The position numbers and the translations under genes are program-made. From positions 1,042,903 through 1,106,902 of the forward strand of contig NZ_LMRF01000001.1 in assembly GCF_001424755.1 (NCBI RefSeq): a DNA stretch of 64,000 nt. The letters are read 5' to 3'. The notes beneath the pieces were generated by a model. The model had not been told where the DNA came from, made no database searches, and saw only the letters and a program-made list of their open reading frames with translations. This DNA is from Marmoricola sp. Leaf446 (GTDB taxonomy: Bacteria; Actinomycetota; Actinomycetes; Propionibacteriales; Nocardioidaceae). This document shows positions 31,543 through 39,554 of this stretch, piece after piece (the first letter of the stretch is position 1; every line of letters starts with the position of its first letter).

Positions 31543-32826
31543 ATGACCAGCGAGCCGCTCCCAACCACGCACCCGGTGCTGGAGCTCGCGCGGCGCATGG
31601 ACCAGCGGCTCGGCGAGGTGCTGGAGGTGCCGGTCTGGTCGATGACCCCGGCCGAGCAGCGCGAGGCGCTCCGGGTGCTCGCGTCGGCGCGGTCGCGGCT
31701 GGAGGCGCTGTCGCTGGCCGTGCTGGCCGAGGCGGACCGCAGCGGCGCGACCGAGGTCGACGGGGCGGCGTCCGCGGCCGACTGGCTGGCCGTCGAGACC
31801 CGCCGGCCGCGGCGGGACGCCCGGGCCGACCTGCACCTCGCCCGCGCCCTGGAGCGCCACGACCACGTGCGGCGGGCGGTGGGACGCGGGGATGTCGGGC
31901 TCGAGCAGGCCCGGGTCGTCGTGCGGTCGCTCGACCGGCTGCCGACATCGGGGGAGCTCGCGGTCGCGCCCGAGGAGCGCGAGCGCGCGGAGCGGCACCT
32001 GGTGGCGCAGGCGGCCCACTTCGACGCCGCCTCCCTGACCCGGCTGGGTCGGCGGGTGTTCGAGGTGATCGCGCCGGAGCGGGCCGAGGAGTTCGAGGGC
32101 CGCGTGCTGGCGGCCCAGGAGTCGGCGGCTGCCCGGCGTACGACCTTCGTGATGCGCGAGGACGACGCCGGCACCTGCCACGGCCGGTTCCGGATCCCGA
32201 CCCTGCACGGCCACCTGCTGCGCAAGATGCTGCTGGCCATCGCCTCACCGGCCCGGCCGATCGAGCCGCCGGCGGAGGCGGTCGACCTGCCGCCCGGGGA
32301 GCGGGTCCCGACCGACGTGGCGCATGGTCTGGCCTTCTGCACGCTGCTGGAGGCGATCCCCGCGAAGAGCCTGCCGCGGGCCGGAGGGGTGGGGGCGACC
32401 GTCGTGGTGACCATGACGCTCGAGCAGCTCACCGCCTCGCTCTCCGCCCACGGGGTGTGCACCCTCGACACCGGTGCCGAGATCACTGCCGGCGAGGCCC
32501 GACGGCTCGCGTGCGGCGCCGGCATCGTGCCCGCGGTCCTGGGTGGCCCCAGCGTCGTGCTCGACGTCGGCCGACGGCGTCGGCTGCACGGCCACCACCA
32601 GCGCGTCGCGATGGGCCTGCGGGACCGGGGGTGCACCGCCGTGGGCTGCGACCGGCCACCTGCGATGTGCCACGCCCACCACGAGGTGCCCTGGTCGCAG
32701 GGAGGTGGGACCAGCGTCGCCGGGGGGCGGTTGCTGTGCGGCCACCACCACCGACGCATCCACGACCCGGCCTACGAGCACCGCCGGGAGCCCGACGGAC
32801 GGGTCAGCTTCCACCGGCGGGTGTAG
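31543..32826 (+). CDS. DUF222 domain protein with C-terminal HNH endonuclease (13E12 type)
   Basis: Protein of 427 residues of the actinobacterial 13E12/REP family. Most of it is DUF222, a helical domain (for example ARRMDQRLGEVLEVPVWSMT and VEQARVVVRSLDRLP-like stretches). The last 60 residues are an HNH nuclease: GCTAVGCDRPPAMCHAHHEV, PWSQGGGTSVAGGRLLCGHH and HHRRIHDP. Zinc-binding cysteines and the HH pair are intact, so it is probably active. The physiological target is unknown; these genes are often multicopy in Nocardioides. The ATG at 31543 follows GGATGGAGG. A candidate SOS box lies upstream. Confidence 0.85.
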   Translation: MTSEPLPTTHPVLELARRMDQRLGEVLEVPVWSMTPAEQREALRVLASARSRLEALSLAVLAEADRSGATEVDGAASAADWLAVETRRPRRDARADLHLARALERHDHVRRAVGRGDVGLEQARVVVRSLDRLPTSGELAVAPEERERAERHLVAQAAHFDAASLTRLGRRVFEVIAPERAEEFEGRVLAAQESAAARRTTFVMREDDAGTCHGRFRIPTLHGHLLRKMLLAIASPARPIEPPAEAVDLPPGERVPTDVAHGLAFCTLLEAIPAKSLPRAGGVGATVVVTMTLEQLTASLSAHGVCTLDTGAEITAGEARRLACGAGIVPAVLGGPSVVLDVGRRRRLHGHHQRVAMGLRDRGCTAVGCDRPPAMCHAHHEVPWSQGGGTSVAGGRLLCGHHHRRIHDPAYEHRREPDGRVSFHRRV

Positions 32827-32844
32827 GTCGTGCACGAGTGGAGC

Positions 32845-33290
32845 GTGGTCTCGACCGCCCGGGGCCACCCCTGGACGGGCCTGCCTGACCGGCGCATGCT
32901 GGAGGGACGCCTGGTCCGTGGCGGGCCGATCTCGGTGGGGTGGGACTGGGGAGGTCCCCATGACCGTCGTGCTGGCCCTGGCCGCCGTCGTGTGCCTGCT
33001 GCTCGCGCTGGGCGGGTGGTACGACCTGCGACATCGCGCCAGCGGCGACCGACGGCACGTCGACGGCAGGCGGCGGGCCAGGCGGGCGCACCTCGAGGTC
33101 CACCACGGCCGGGCGAGCACGTCGCGGGCGTGGGACCTCGACTGGTTCTAGACCGGTGGTCTCGACCAGGCACCACCGCTCCTGGATCCGGGCGTGAGGT
33201 GAGCGCATCCTGGAGCTGTGCCGGGTCCGCGGCGGGCCGGTCTCGGAGGCGGGGACGAGGGAGGTCCCATGACGTTCGTGCTGGTGCTGG
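32845..33290 (+). repeat. Tandem duplication covering leader and start of two small membrane-protein genes
   Basis: Two copies of a unit of about 115 bases, each beginning GTGGTCTCGACC (32845 and 33156) and running through a GGCGGGCCG-TCTCGG-rich segment and GGGAGGTCCC to an ATGAC start (32960 and 33269). The distances from the first motif to the ATG are 115 and 113 bases. Similarity continues into the first 26 codons. Confidence 0.7.
32960..33151 (+). CDS. Very small membrane protein, duplicate 1
   Basis: Protein of 63 residues. A single hydrophobic helix (VVLALAAVVCLLLALGGWY) ends in WYDLRHRASGD, followed by a basic, arginine- and histidine-rich tail ending RAWDLDWF. It is probably anchored with the basic tail in the cytoplasm. 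No family is recognised. GGGAGG five bases before the ATG is a good ribosome site. The next gene, 118 bases on, is a paralogue with the same helix and WYDLRHRA motif and a copied leader, which argues that this short frame is real. Confidence 0.7.
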   Translation: MTVVLALAAVVCLLLALGGWYDLRHRASGDRRHVDGRRRARRAHLEVHHGRASTSRAWDLDWF

Positions 33291-33445
33291 CGGGCGCGGT
33301 CTGCGCGCTGCTGGCGGTGGGGGCGTGGTACGACCTGCGCCACCGAGCACGGGGTGAGATCACCTCGATCCCCGGACCGCGGGCGATGCGGGTCGAGCAA
33401 CAGACGTGGGCCAGCCGGGTGCTCGGCCCGGGTGACGGGCCCTAG
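33269..33445 (+). CDS. Very small membrane protein, duplicate 2
   Basis: Protein of 58 residues, paralogous to the one at 32960: one hydrophobic helix (FVLVLAGAVCALLAVGAWY) followed by DLRHRARGEITSIPGPRAM and a diverged tail. GGGAGG precedes the ATG at the same spacing. The tail sequences differ fully between the copies, so selection appears to keep the helix and the WYDLRHRA motif. Function unknown. It overlaps the convergent cobD gene by four bases. Confidence 0.7.
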   Translation: MTFVLVLAGAVCALLAVGAWYDLRHRARGEITSIPGPRAMRVEQQTWASRVLGPGDGP

Positions 33446-34374
33446 CGGGGCCGCCGGCGTGCTGCTGCCACGGCCACGGCCACGGTCGCCGCGCCGAGGT
33501 CGACGCGGCGGGCGAGGCGCAGCGCGGGGCTGACGTCTCCGGCCGCCGGGGGGCGGCCGGAGCCCATCACGGGGCGGTGCTCGACGCGGGGGCCGTAGGT
33601 GTTGGTGCCGCCCAGCTGCAGCCCCAGGGCGCCGGCGAACGCCGCCTCGACGGGGCCGGCGTTGGGGCTGGGGTGGCCGGCGGCGTCGCGGCGCCATGCG
33701 GCCAGGGCGCCGCGGGTGTCGGGGCCGAGCAGGGCGGCGAGCAGGGCGGAGAGACGGGAGCCGGGCAGGTTGAGGAGGTCGTCGAGGCGGGCCGAGGCCC
33801 AGCCGAAGTCGGCGTACCGCTCGTTGCGGTGACCCACCATCGCGTCCAGCGTGTTGGCGGCGCGGTAGCCCACGAGTCCGGGCACCCCGGCCACGGCGCC
33901 GAGGACGAGCGGGGCGACGACGGCGTCGGAGGTGTTCTCGGCGACCGACTCGACCACCGCGCGCGCCACCTCGCCGGAGGTGAGGGTGCGGGTGTCGCGG
34001 CCGACGAGGTGGGTCAGCCGCTGCCGGGCCTCGGGCAACCGGTCCGCCTCCAGGAGGGTGGCGACCGCGCGGCCCTCGCGGTCCAGCGAGGTGCCGCCCA
34101 GCACCGCCCACGTGGCGAGGCCGGTGACGGCCGTGTGGGCCCAGGGGTGCGGTCGCGTCGTGCGCTCGGCCAGCACGCCGAGGCCGGTGGTGCCACCCAC
34201 CAGCACCAGCGAGTACGCCGCTCCCCGCCGCCGCGACGGCGCCCACGTCCGGGACTCGAGCGCCGCGGCGACCCGGCCGAACCCCGCGACCGGGTGCCAG
34301 CGCGCGGGGTCGCCGAGCAGCCGGTCGGCGGCGAAGCCGAGGGCGAGGCCGAGGGCGCGTGGGGGTGGCCTCAC
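33442..34374 (-). CDS. cobD: Adenosylcobinamide-phosphate synthase (CobD/CbiB)
   Basis: Integral membrane enzyme that joins (R)-1-amino-2-propanol phosphate or its precursor to adenosylcobyric acid. It has 310 residues with several membrane segments. LALGFAADRLLGDPARWHPV is the typical opening, followed by ESVAENTSDAVVAPLVLGAV, YRAANTLDAMVGHRNERYAD and the C-terminal HPSPNAGPVEAAFAGALGLQ. Called cobD in the Pseudomonas naming and cbiB in Salmonella. GTG start overlapping the cobS stop (GTGA). Last gene of the cbtB riboswitch operon. Confidence 0.92.
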   Translation of the reverse strand: MRPPPRALGLALGFAADRLLGDPARWHPVAGFGRVAAALESRTWAPSRRRGAAYSLVLVGGTTGLGVLAERTTRPHPWAHTAVTGLATWAVLGGTSLDREGRAVATLLEADRLPEARQRLTHLVGRDTRTLTSGEVARAVVESVAENTSDAVVAPLVLGAVAGVPGLVGYRAANTLDAMVGHRNERYADFGWASARLDDLLNLPGSRLSALLAALLGPDTRGALAAWRRDAAGHPSPNAGPVEAAFAGALGLQLGGTNTYGPRVEHRPVMGSGRPPAAGDVSPALRLARRVDLGAATVAVAVAAARRRPR

Positions 34375-35159
34375 AGCGCCACGAGCTCGGTGTACGCCGC
34401 TCCGGTCGCCACCGCGACCAGCAGGGTCGCGAGCGCCAGCTCGACGGCCGCGCCGAACACGTCGCCGGTGACGCCCCCCAGGCGGCGGGTGGTGCGCCAC
34501 ACCAGGAGCAGGACGACGACGACGGCGAGGACGACCGCGACCGCCGCGTGCGGGACGCCCACCTGCGACCAGCGGGCGGCGGCGACGACGGCCACCCCCG
34601 CGACCAGCCAGGACGCGACCGCGGCGGTCGGCGACACCGACCGCGTGAAGGCCGCCCCCAGGCCGTCGGGGCGGGCACCGGGGACCGGGGAGACGCAGGT
34701 GAGGGCGAGGGCGCAGCGCGACACGCACACCAGCACGCCGACGAGCCACGGTCCGGCGGGCAGGCAGACCAGCGACGCGACCGACGCGGCCTGGACCCCC
34801 AGCACGACCAGCACGGCCACGCCCCCGGCCGGGCCCGACGTGCCGCTGTGCATCACCTCCAGCGACCGCTCCCGGTCGTAGGAGGCGGTGAGCCCGTCGG
34901 CGGTGTCGGAGAGCCCGTCGAGGTGGAAGCAGCGGGTGCCGAGCGCCAGCACGGCCACGGCGAGGAAGCCGAGGGCGAGCGGCGGGGTGCCCAGCCGCAA
35001 ACCGAGCCACAGCAGCAGCGCCACCGCCGCACCGAGCGGCAGCACGGCGAGGGGCGCGAGCAGCACCGCCCGGCCCGCCGTACGCCGGTCGACCACCCGG
35101 GGCGGCGGCACCCGCAGCACGGAGAGCGTGCCCAGGGCGAGCCGCCAGGCGTCGCTCAC
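34371..35159 (-). CDS. cobS: Adenosylcobinamide-GDP ribazoletransferase CobS (cobalamin synthase)
   Basis: Membrane enzyme that attaches alpha-ribazole (or its phosphate) to adenosylcobinamide-GDP, finishing the cobalamin skeleton. It has 262 residues and about six membrane segments. The conserved HLDGLSDTADGLTAS motif follows the second helix, and SGTSGPAGGVAVLVVLG and TGDVFGAAVELALATLL are present. It has a GTG start at 35159 and ends in a four-base overlap with cobD. Four bases separate it from cbtA. Confidence 0.93.
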   Translation of the reverse strand: MSDAWRLALGTLSVLRVPPPRVVDRRTAGRAVLLAPLAVLPLGAAVALLLWLGLRLGTPPLALGFLAVAVLALGTRCFHLDGLSDTADGLTASYDRERSLEVMHSGTSGPAGGVAVLVVLGVQAASVASLVCLPAGPWLVGVLVCVSRCALALTCVSPVPGARPDGLGAAFTRSVSPTAAVASWLVAGVAVVAAARWSQVGVPHAAVAVVLAVVVVLLLVWRTTRRLGGVTGDVFGAAVELALATLLVAVATGAAYTELVAL

Positions 35160-35163
35160 GCCG

Positions 35164-35967
35164 TCACAGCGACGTGGCCAGCTCGCGACGGCGCTGACGG
35201 GCGACGGCCCGCTCGTGGTCGACCCCGACGAACCCGGCCAGCGCCACGCCCAGGGCGGCCCACAGCGTGGCCAGGGTGAGGAGCGAGGCGCGGCGGAAGA
35301 ACCACAGCGTGTCGGCCGGGAAGTCGCCCACCTCGTCGACCGTCGGCATCAGGGTGCCGGCGACCATCACGACGAGGAGGTACGCCGAGACGCCGGCGAT
35401 CGTGCCGACGTAGGCCCCCGACGACGCGGCGATCCGGCGCCCGACCAGCACCGCGACGAACGCCGCGGCGAGCGAGATCGCGACGAAGCCGAAGTAGAGG
35501 GCGGTGCGGTCGCCGATGGTCTCGCCGCTGCCGACGGCGGGCGGGGTGGCGGGGTACTTCAGGAAGGGCACGAGGGCGAAGGCCACGAACCCGACCAGCG
35601 CCACCAGCCCGGTGGACTGGCGCGGCGTGAGCCGGCCGATCCGGCCCACGGCCGCGGCGGAGGCGAGGCCGACCAGGCCGCCCAGGGCGATGCCGACGGC
35701 GAGGTTGCCGGTCAGCAGCCCGACGGTCGACTGGACGGTGCGGGAGACCACCGCGTCCTCGTCGCCGTGCGAGTGCTCGGCCGGCGTGCCGGGGGCGTGG
35801 TCGTGCGGTGCGGTGGCCGGGTCGGCGGGGGAGCCGGTCGCGGACTGCTCCAGGCCGATGGCGGTCTCGACCTGCGGCTCGCCCACGACGTAGGCGACGG
35901 CGAAGGCGGCGAGACCGGCGATCAGCCCGGCGAGGAGTCCGCGGACCAGGAAGGTGCGTGCGGTCAT
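35164..35967 (-). CDS. cbtA: Cobalt transporter subunit CbtA
   Basis: Membrane protein of 267 residues, part of the predicted CbtAB cobalt uptake system. Six or so hydrophobic segments begin FLVRGLLAGLIAGLAAFAVA. The first loop carries a histidine cluster (HDHAPGTPAEHSHGDED) that could bind cobalt outside the membrane. ATG start at 35967. Downstream of cbtB and upstream of cobS, so cobalt uptake is made together with the late B12 enzymes and should be switched off by B12 through the riboswitch. Confidence 0.9.
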   Translation of the reverse strand: MTARTFLVRGLLAGLIAGLAAFAVAYVVGEPQVETAIGLEQSATGSPADPATAPHDHAPGTPAEHSHGDEDAVVSRTVQSTVGLLTGNLAVGIALGGLVGLASAAAVGRIGRLTPRQSTGLVALVGFVAFALVPFLKYPATPPAVGSGETIGDRTALYFGFVAISLAAAFVAVLVGRRIAASSGAYVGTIAGVSAYLLVVMVAGTLMPTVDEVGDFPADTLWFFRRASLLTLATLWAALGVALAGFVGVDHERAVARQRRRELATSL

Positions 35968-36061
35968 GACGGGTCCGTTCGAGGGGACCGGTCACCGGGC
36001 GTGGTGCGACCGCCCGGAGACCGGGACGAGAGGAGGCGCGTGGTCCCGGAGGACCGGGCGA

Positions 36062-36277
36062 TCAGTGGCAGGGGAAGGCCAGCAGGTGCCGGCCGTCGTG
36101 CACGAACTCGTGGACCAGCGTGCCGGAGGACAGCGAGAACGCACCCTGCTCGGCGCCGACGAAGAACAGGACCATGGTGGCCAGCAGGCCGAAGAAGAGG
36201 GCCCAGGGGGCCAGCTCGGCGAGGGGGATCGACGGGAGGTCGATCTCGACGGCGGGGGATGCGGCGGTGCTCGACAT
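36062..36277 (-). CDS. cbtB: Cobalt transporter subunit CbtB
   Basis: Protein of 71 residues with one membrane helix (WALFFGLLATMVLFFVGAEQ) and the conserved C-terminal tail HEFVHDGRHLLAFPCH, whose histidines and cysteine are candidate cobalt ligands. This is the expected size and layout for CbtB. The ATG at 36277 has a TTGGAGGA ribosome site. It is the first gene after a cobalamin riboswitch and precedes cbtA by 94 bases. That gap is GC-rich and can fold into short hairpins, but no separate promoter is evident. Confidence 0.9.
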   Translation of the reverse strand: MSSTAASPAVEIDLPSIPLAELAPWALFFGLLATMVLFFVGAEQGAFSLSSGTLVHEFVHDGRHLLAFPCH

Positions 36278-36294
36278 GAGTCCTCCAAGGGATG

Positions 36295-36448
36295 CGTGCG
36301 TCCCTGGTAGATGGGGTGGTGGACGGACTCGAGGGTCTGACTCCACCGCCGCCCGACGATCGTGATGACCGTCTGGAGGAGGTGTCACAGTAGCGCGACT
36401 GTGCCGGATTCCCACCGGCTTCCTCGTGCCCGCGCGCTCACCCTAGGG
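36295..36448 (-). ncRNA. Cobalamin riboswitch controlling cbtB-cbtA-cobS-cobD
   Basis: On the minus strand the leader contains GAAGCCGGTGGGAATCCGGC, then ACAGTCGCGCTACTGTGACA, the conserved aptamer core and B12 box of the cobalamin class, followed by CCTCCAGACGG and GGAGTCAGACCC. It begins a few bases after the stop of the CobB-CobC gene and ends about 18 bases before the cbtB start, so it also marks an operon boundary. Boundaries approximate. Confidence 0.85.
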
Positions 36449-36450
36449 CA

Positions 36451-38943
36451 TCAGGAGGCCCCGTGGGGGAGCGCGTCCAGCGCGGCGAGCAGCTGGGTCG
36501 TCGCGGGCTCCGGACGCACGGCGATCCGCACCCACGACGGGCCCAGCCCGGGGAAGGTGTCGGCCCGGCGTACGGCGATCCCGGCGGCGCGCAACGCCCC
36601 GTGCACGCTCTCGCCCACCTCGGCCAGCACGAACGACGTCGACGACGGCACGTGGGTGATGCCGCGGTCGGCGAGGCCCTTCTCCAGGGCCGTGCGCCAC
36701 CCGGTGATCGTGCGGGCGCGGCGCTCGGACTCCTCCGCGGCGGCCGGGCTCGTGCAGGCGGTCGTCACGGCCGCGGCGGTGCTCGAGACCGACCACGGCG
36801 TCTGCGTCGCTCGCAGCGCGGCGACCACGTCGGGCGCGCCCAGCAGGTAGCCCGCCCGCACGCCCGGGATCGCCCAGTGCTTGGTCAGGCTGCGGAGCAC
36901 GACGAGGCCGGGGTGGGTCGTCCCCGTCAGCGAGGCGCCCTCGCCCGGCACGGTGTCCATGAACGCCTCGTCGACCACGACCAGCCGACCGGGACGGAGC
37001 AGCTGCCAGACGACCTCGGCGGGGTGGAGCACGCCGGTCGGGTTGGTGGGGTTGCCGACGACCACGAGGTCGGCGTCCTCGGGCACCGCGGCGGGGTCGA
37101 GTGCGAACCCGCTCGCCCGGGTGCAGAGCACCGTGGTGACGGCGTGGCCGGCCTGCTCGAGCGCGGCGTGCGGCTCGGTGAACTGCGGGTGCACCACGAC
37201 GGGCCGCCGCCAGGGGCGCAGCCGGGCGACCAGGGTGAACGCCTCCGCCGCGCCGGCGGTGGCGAGCACGTCCTCGGGCGCCCGGCCGTGGCGCTGGGCG
37301 ACGGCGGCCTCGGCGGCGGTCGGCGAGGGGTAGCGGTCGACCAGCTCCAGGCTCTCGTGCAGGGCCGCGTCGAGCCAGGGCGGTCGCGGCCCGGCGTACA
37401 CGTTGACGGCGAGGTCGAGCAGCCCCGGCTCCGCCTCGGCGTCGCCGTGGTGGCGCAGGGGGTCGGGCAGCGGGTCGGGCAGGGTGTCGGGCCGAGGGGC
37501 GGGGAGGGGCTGCTCCGCGGCAGCGGTGGTGACGGCGTGCGGCGGCGCCGGTGCCAGGGTCGCCGGGCGGCCGGCGTGCGGGTGCGCCGCGTGGACGGCG
37601 TCGGCGAACCGCTGCGCGAGGTGGGGGTGGCCGGCCCAGTGGGTGTGGAGGTACGACGCGTGCACGGTCTCGCTGGCGAAGCCGGTCGCCTGGTCGTCGA
37701 TCGTCCAGGCCGCGACGTCGCCGGCGGGCGGGTCGGTGCGGGTGCGGTGGAACTCGTGGCCGGTGACCTCCTCGCCGACGCGGGTCAGCAGCGAGTCGGC
37801 GGTGGCCGTGGCGCGCGGGTAGCGCAGCGTCAGGCGCGGGGTCATCTCGGCGGTCGCCGACAGCGCGCCGACCATGGGGGAGTCGTCGACGGCGTCGCAG
37901 AGGTAGAGCAGGCCGGCGCACTCCGCGACGGTGGGCACGCCACCGGCGACGGCCGCGCGCAGGTCCTCGCGCAGCGAGGCGTTGGCCGTCAGCGTCTCGG
38001 CGTGGACCTCGGGGAAGCCGCCACCGAGGTAGAGCCCGCTGGTGCCCTCGGGCAGGTGGGCGTCGGTGAGCGGGTCGAAGGCGACGACGTCGCAGCCGGC
38101 GGCCCGCAGCAGCTCCTCGGTCTCGGTGTAGCGGAAGGTGAAGGCGCGGCCGCCGGCCATGGCGACGACGGGGCGCGCCTGGGAGACGGGGGCACGGACC
38201 TCGGCGGCCGGGTCCCACGGCGTCTCGTCGAGGTCGGGGGCGGAGGCCGCGAGCTCCATCAGCGCCTCCAGGTCGACGCTCTCGGCGACGTGCTCGGCGA
38301 GCCGGTCGAGCGCGTGGGCGGCCTCGTCGCGCTCGGCGGCGGGCACCAGCCCGAGGTGGCGCGAGGGCGCGGAGAAGGCGTCGTCGCGGCCGATGGTGCC
38401 CAGCACCGGGACGCGGACCGAGCTGCGGACCTCGGCGACCTGGCGGGGCGAGCCGGCCTTGTTGAGGATCACGCCGGCGACGGTGACGTGCGGGTCGAAG
38501 GTGCTCATGCCGTGCACGACCGCGCCGATCGAGCGCGAGGACCGGGAGATGTCGACGACCAGCACGACCGGCGTACGGGTGAGGCGGGCGACGTGGGCGG
38601 TCGAGGAGAAGCCCTCGCCGCCCATGCGGCCGTCGAAGAGCCCCATCACGCCCTCGACCACGGCGACGTCGGCGCCGGCGGCGCCGTGCAGCAGCAGCGG
38701 GGTGACGCGCTCCTCGCCGACCAGGTGCGGGTCGAGGTTGCGGCCGGGCCGGCCGCTGGCCAGGGCGTGGTAGCCCGGGTCGATGTAGTCCGGGCCGACC
38801 TTGTGGCCGCTGACCTCGTGGCCGGCGCGCGACAGCGCGGCCATCAGCCCGGTCGCGACCGTGGTCTTGCCCTGCCCGGTGGACGGGGCGGCGACGACGA
38901 ACCGGGGCAGCCGGGTCGTCCCTGACGGGGGCCGCGACGTCAC
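36451..38943 (-). CDS. cobB: Fused cobyrinic acid a,c-diamide synthase (CobB) and CobC-type aminotransferase
   Basis: Fusion of 830 residues. Residues 1 to about 460 are CobB, which amidates carboxylates a and c of (hydrogeno)byrinic acid: P-loop APSTGQGKTT (about 19-28), GPDYIDPGYHALASGR, glutaminase nucleophile in VAECAGLLYL (Cys about 342) and GHEFHRTRT. A proline-rich linker (PDTLPDPLPDPLRHHG) leads to residues 500-830, a PLP-dependent fold-I enzyme like CobC/CobD threonine-phosphate decarboxylase, with PSPTAAEAAVAQRHGR, VVGNPTNPTGVLHP and the PLP lysine in SLTKHWAIPGVRAG. The GTG overlaps the cobO stop. One chain makes the corrin amide and probably the aminopropanol side arm. Confidence 0.93.
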   Translation of the reverse strand: MTSRPPSGTTRLPRFVVAAPSTGQGKTTVATGLMAALSRAGHEVSGHKVGPDYIDPGYHALASGRPGRNLDPHLVGEERVTPLLLHGAAGADVAVVEGVMGLFDGRMGGEGFSSTAHVARLTRTPVVLVVDISRSSRSIGAVVHGMSTFDPHVTVAGVILNKAGSPRQVAEVRSSVRVPVLGTIGRDDAFSAPSRHLGLVPAAERDEAAHALDRLAEHVAESVDLEALMELAASAPDLDETPWDPAAEVRAPVSQARPVVAMAGGRAFTFRYTETEELLRAAGCDVVAFDPLTDAHLPEGTSGLYLGGGFPEVHAETLTANASLREDLRAAVAGGVPTVAECAGLLYLCDAVDDSPMVGALSATAEMTPRLTLRYPRATATADSLLTRVGEEVTGHEFHRTRTDPPAGDVAAWTIDDQATGFASETVHASYLHTHWAGHPHLAQRFADAVHAAHPHAGRPATLAPAPPHAVTTAAAEQPLPAPRPDTLPDPLPDPLRHHGDAEAEPGLLDLAVNVYAGPRPPWLDAALHESLELVDRYPSPTAAEAAVAQRHGRAPEDVLATAGAAEAFTLVARLRPWRRPVVVHPQFTEPHAALEQAGHAVTTVLCTRASGFALDPAAVPEDADLVVVGNPTNPTGVLHPAEVVWQLLRPGRLVVVDEAFMDTVPGEGASLTGTTHPGLVVLRSLTKHWAIPGVRAGYLLGAPDVVAALRATQTPWSVSSTAAAVTTACTSPAAAEESERRARTITGWRTALEKGLADRGITHVPSSTSFVLAEVGESVHGALRAAGIAVRRADTFPGLGPSWVRIAVRPEPATTQLLAALDALPHGAS

Positions 38944-39554
38944 CACTCGATGCCCTTCTGGCCCTTCTGGCCGCGGTCCATCTGGTGCTTGACCTTGGTC
39001 ATCTCCGTCACCAGGTCGGCGACCTCGACGAGGCGGGGGTGGGCGCGGCGGCCGGTGACGACGACGTACTGCCGCCCCGGCCGGTTCGCGAGCGACTCCA
39101 CGACGTCGTCGACGTCGACCCAGCCCCACTCCATGGGGTAGGTGAACTCGTCGAGCACGAGCAGGTCGTGGGTCTCCTCGGCGAGCCGGCGCTTGACCTC
39201 GGCCCAGCCCTCGGCGGCCTCGACGGCGTGGTCGGTCTCGGAGCCCTCCTTGCGCGACCAGGACCAGCCGGCGCCCATCTTGTGCCACTCCACGGGCCCG
39301 CCCTCGCCGGTCTCCCGGTGCAGCTCGCCGAGCCGCTCGAGCACGGTCTGCTCGCCGATGCGCCACTTGGCCGACTTCACGAACTGGAACACCCCGACGT
39401 CCCACCCCTGGTTCCAGGCGCGGATGGCGAGGCCGAAGGCGGCGGTCGACTTCCCCTTGCCGTCGCCGGTGTGCACCATCAGCAGCGGCTGCTGGCGGCG
39501 CTCGCGCGTGGACAGCCCGTCGTCGGGCACGGTCAGCGGCTTGCCCTGCGGCAT
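38940..39554 (-). CDS. cobO: Cob(I)yrinic acid a,c-diamide adenosyltransferase CobO
   Basis: Transfers the 5'-deoxyadenosyl group from ATP to Co(I) corrinoids; BtuR/CobO/CobP type. It has 204 residues. The P-loop is MVHTGDGKGKSTAAFGLAIR, followed by WNQGWDVGVFQFVKSAKWRI and the DLLVLDEFTYPMEWGWV Walker B region, then YVVVTGRRAHPRLVEVADLV. ATG start at 39554 overlapping the chelatase stop (TGATG). The protein that reduces cobalt to Co(I) is not evident here. Confidence 0.95.
   Translation of the reverse strand: MPQGKPLTVPDDGLSTRERRQQPLLMVHTGDGKGKSTAAFGLAIRAWNQGWDVGVFQFVKSAKWRIGEQTVLERLGELHRETGEGGPVEWHKMGAGWSWSRKEGSETDHAVEAAEGWAEVKRRLAEETHDLLVLDEFTYPMEWGWVDVDDVVESLANRPGRQYVVVTGRRAHPRLVEVADLVTEMTKVKHQMDRGQKGQKGIEW

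Noticed and set aside
23529-33441. Classical genomic island or prophage
   Set aside because: No integrase, tRNA border, terminase or attachment repeats were seen, and the codon bias looks like that of the neighbours.
32804-34678. Long minus-strand frame overlapping cobD and cobS
   Set aside because: It is out of frame with the recognised cobD and cobS proteins and has no domain features.
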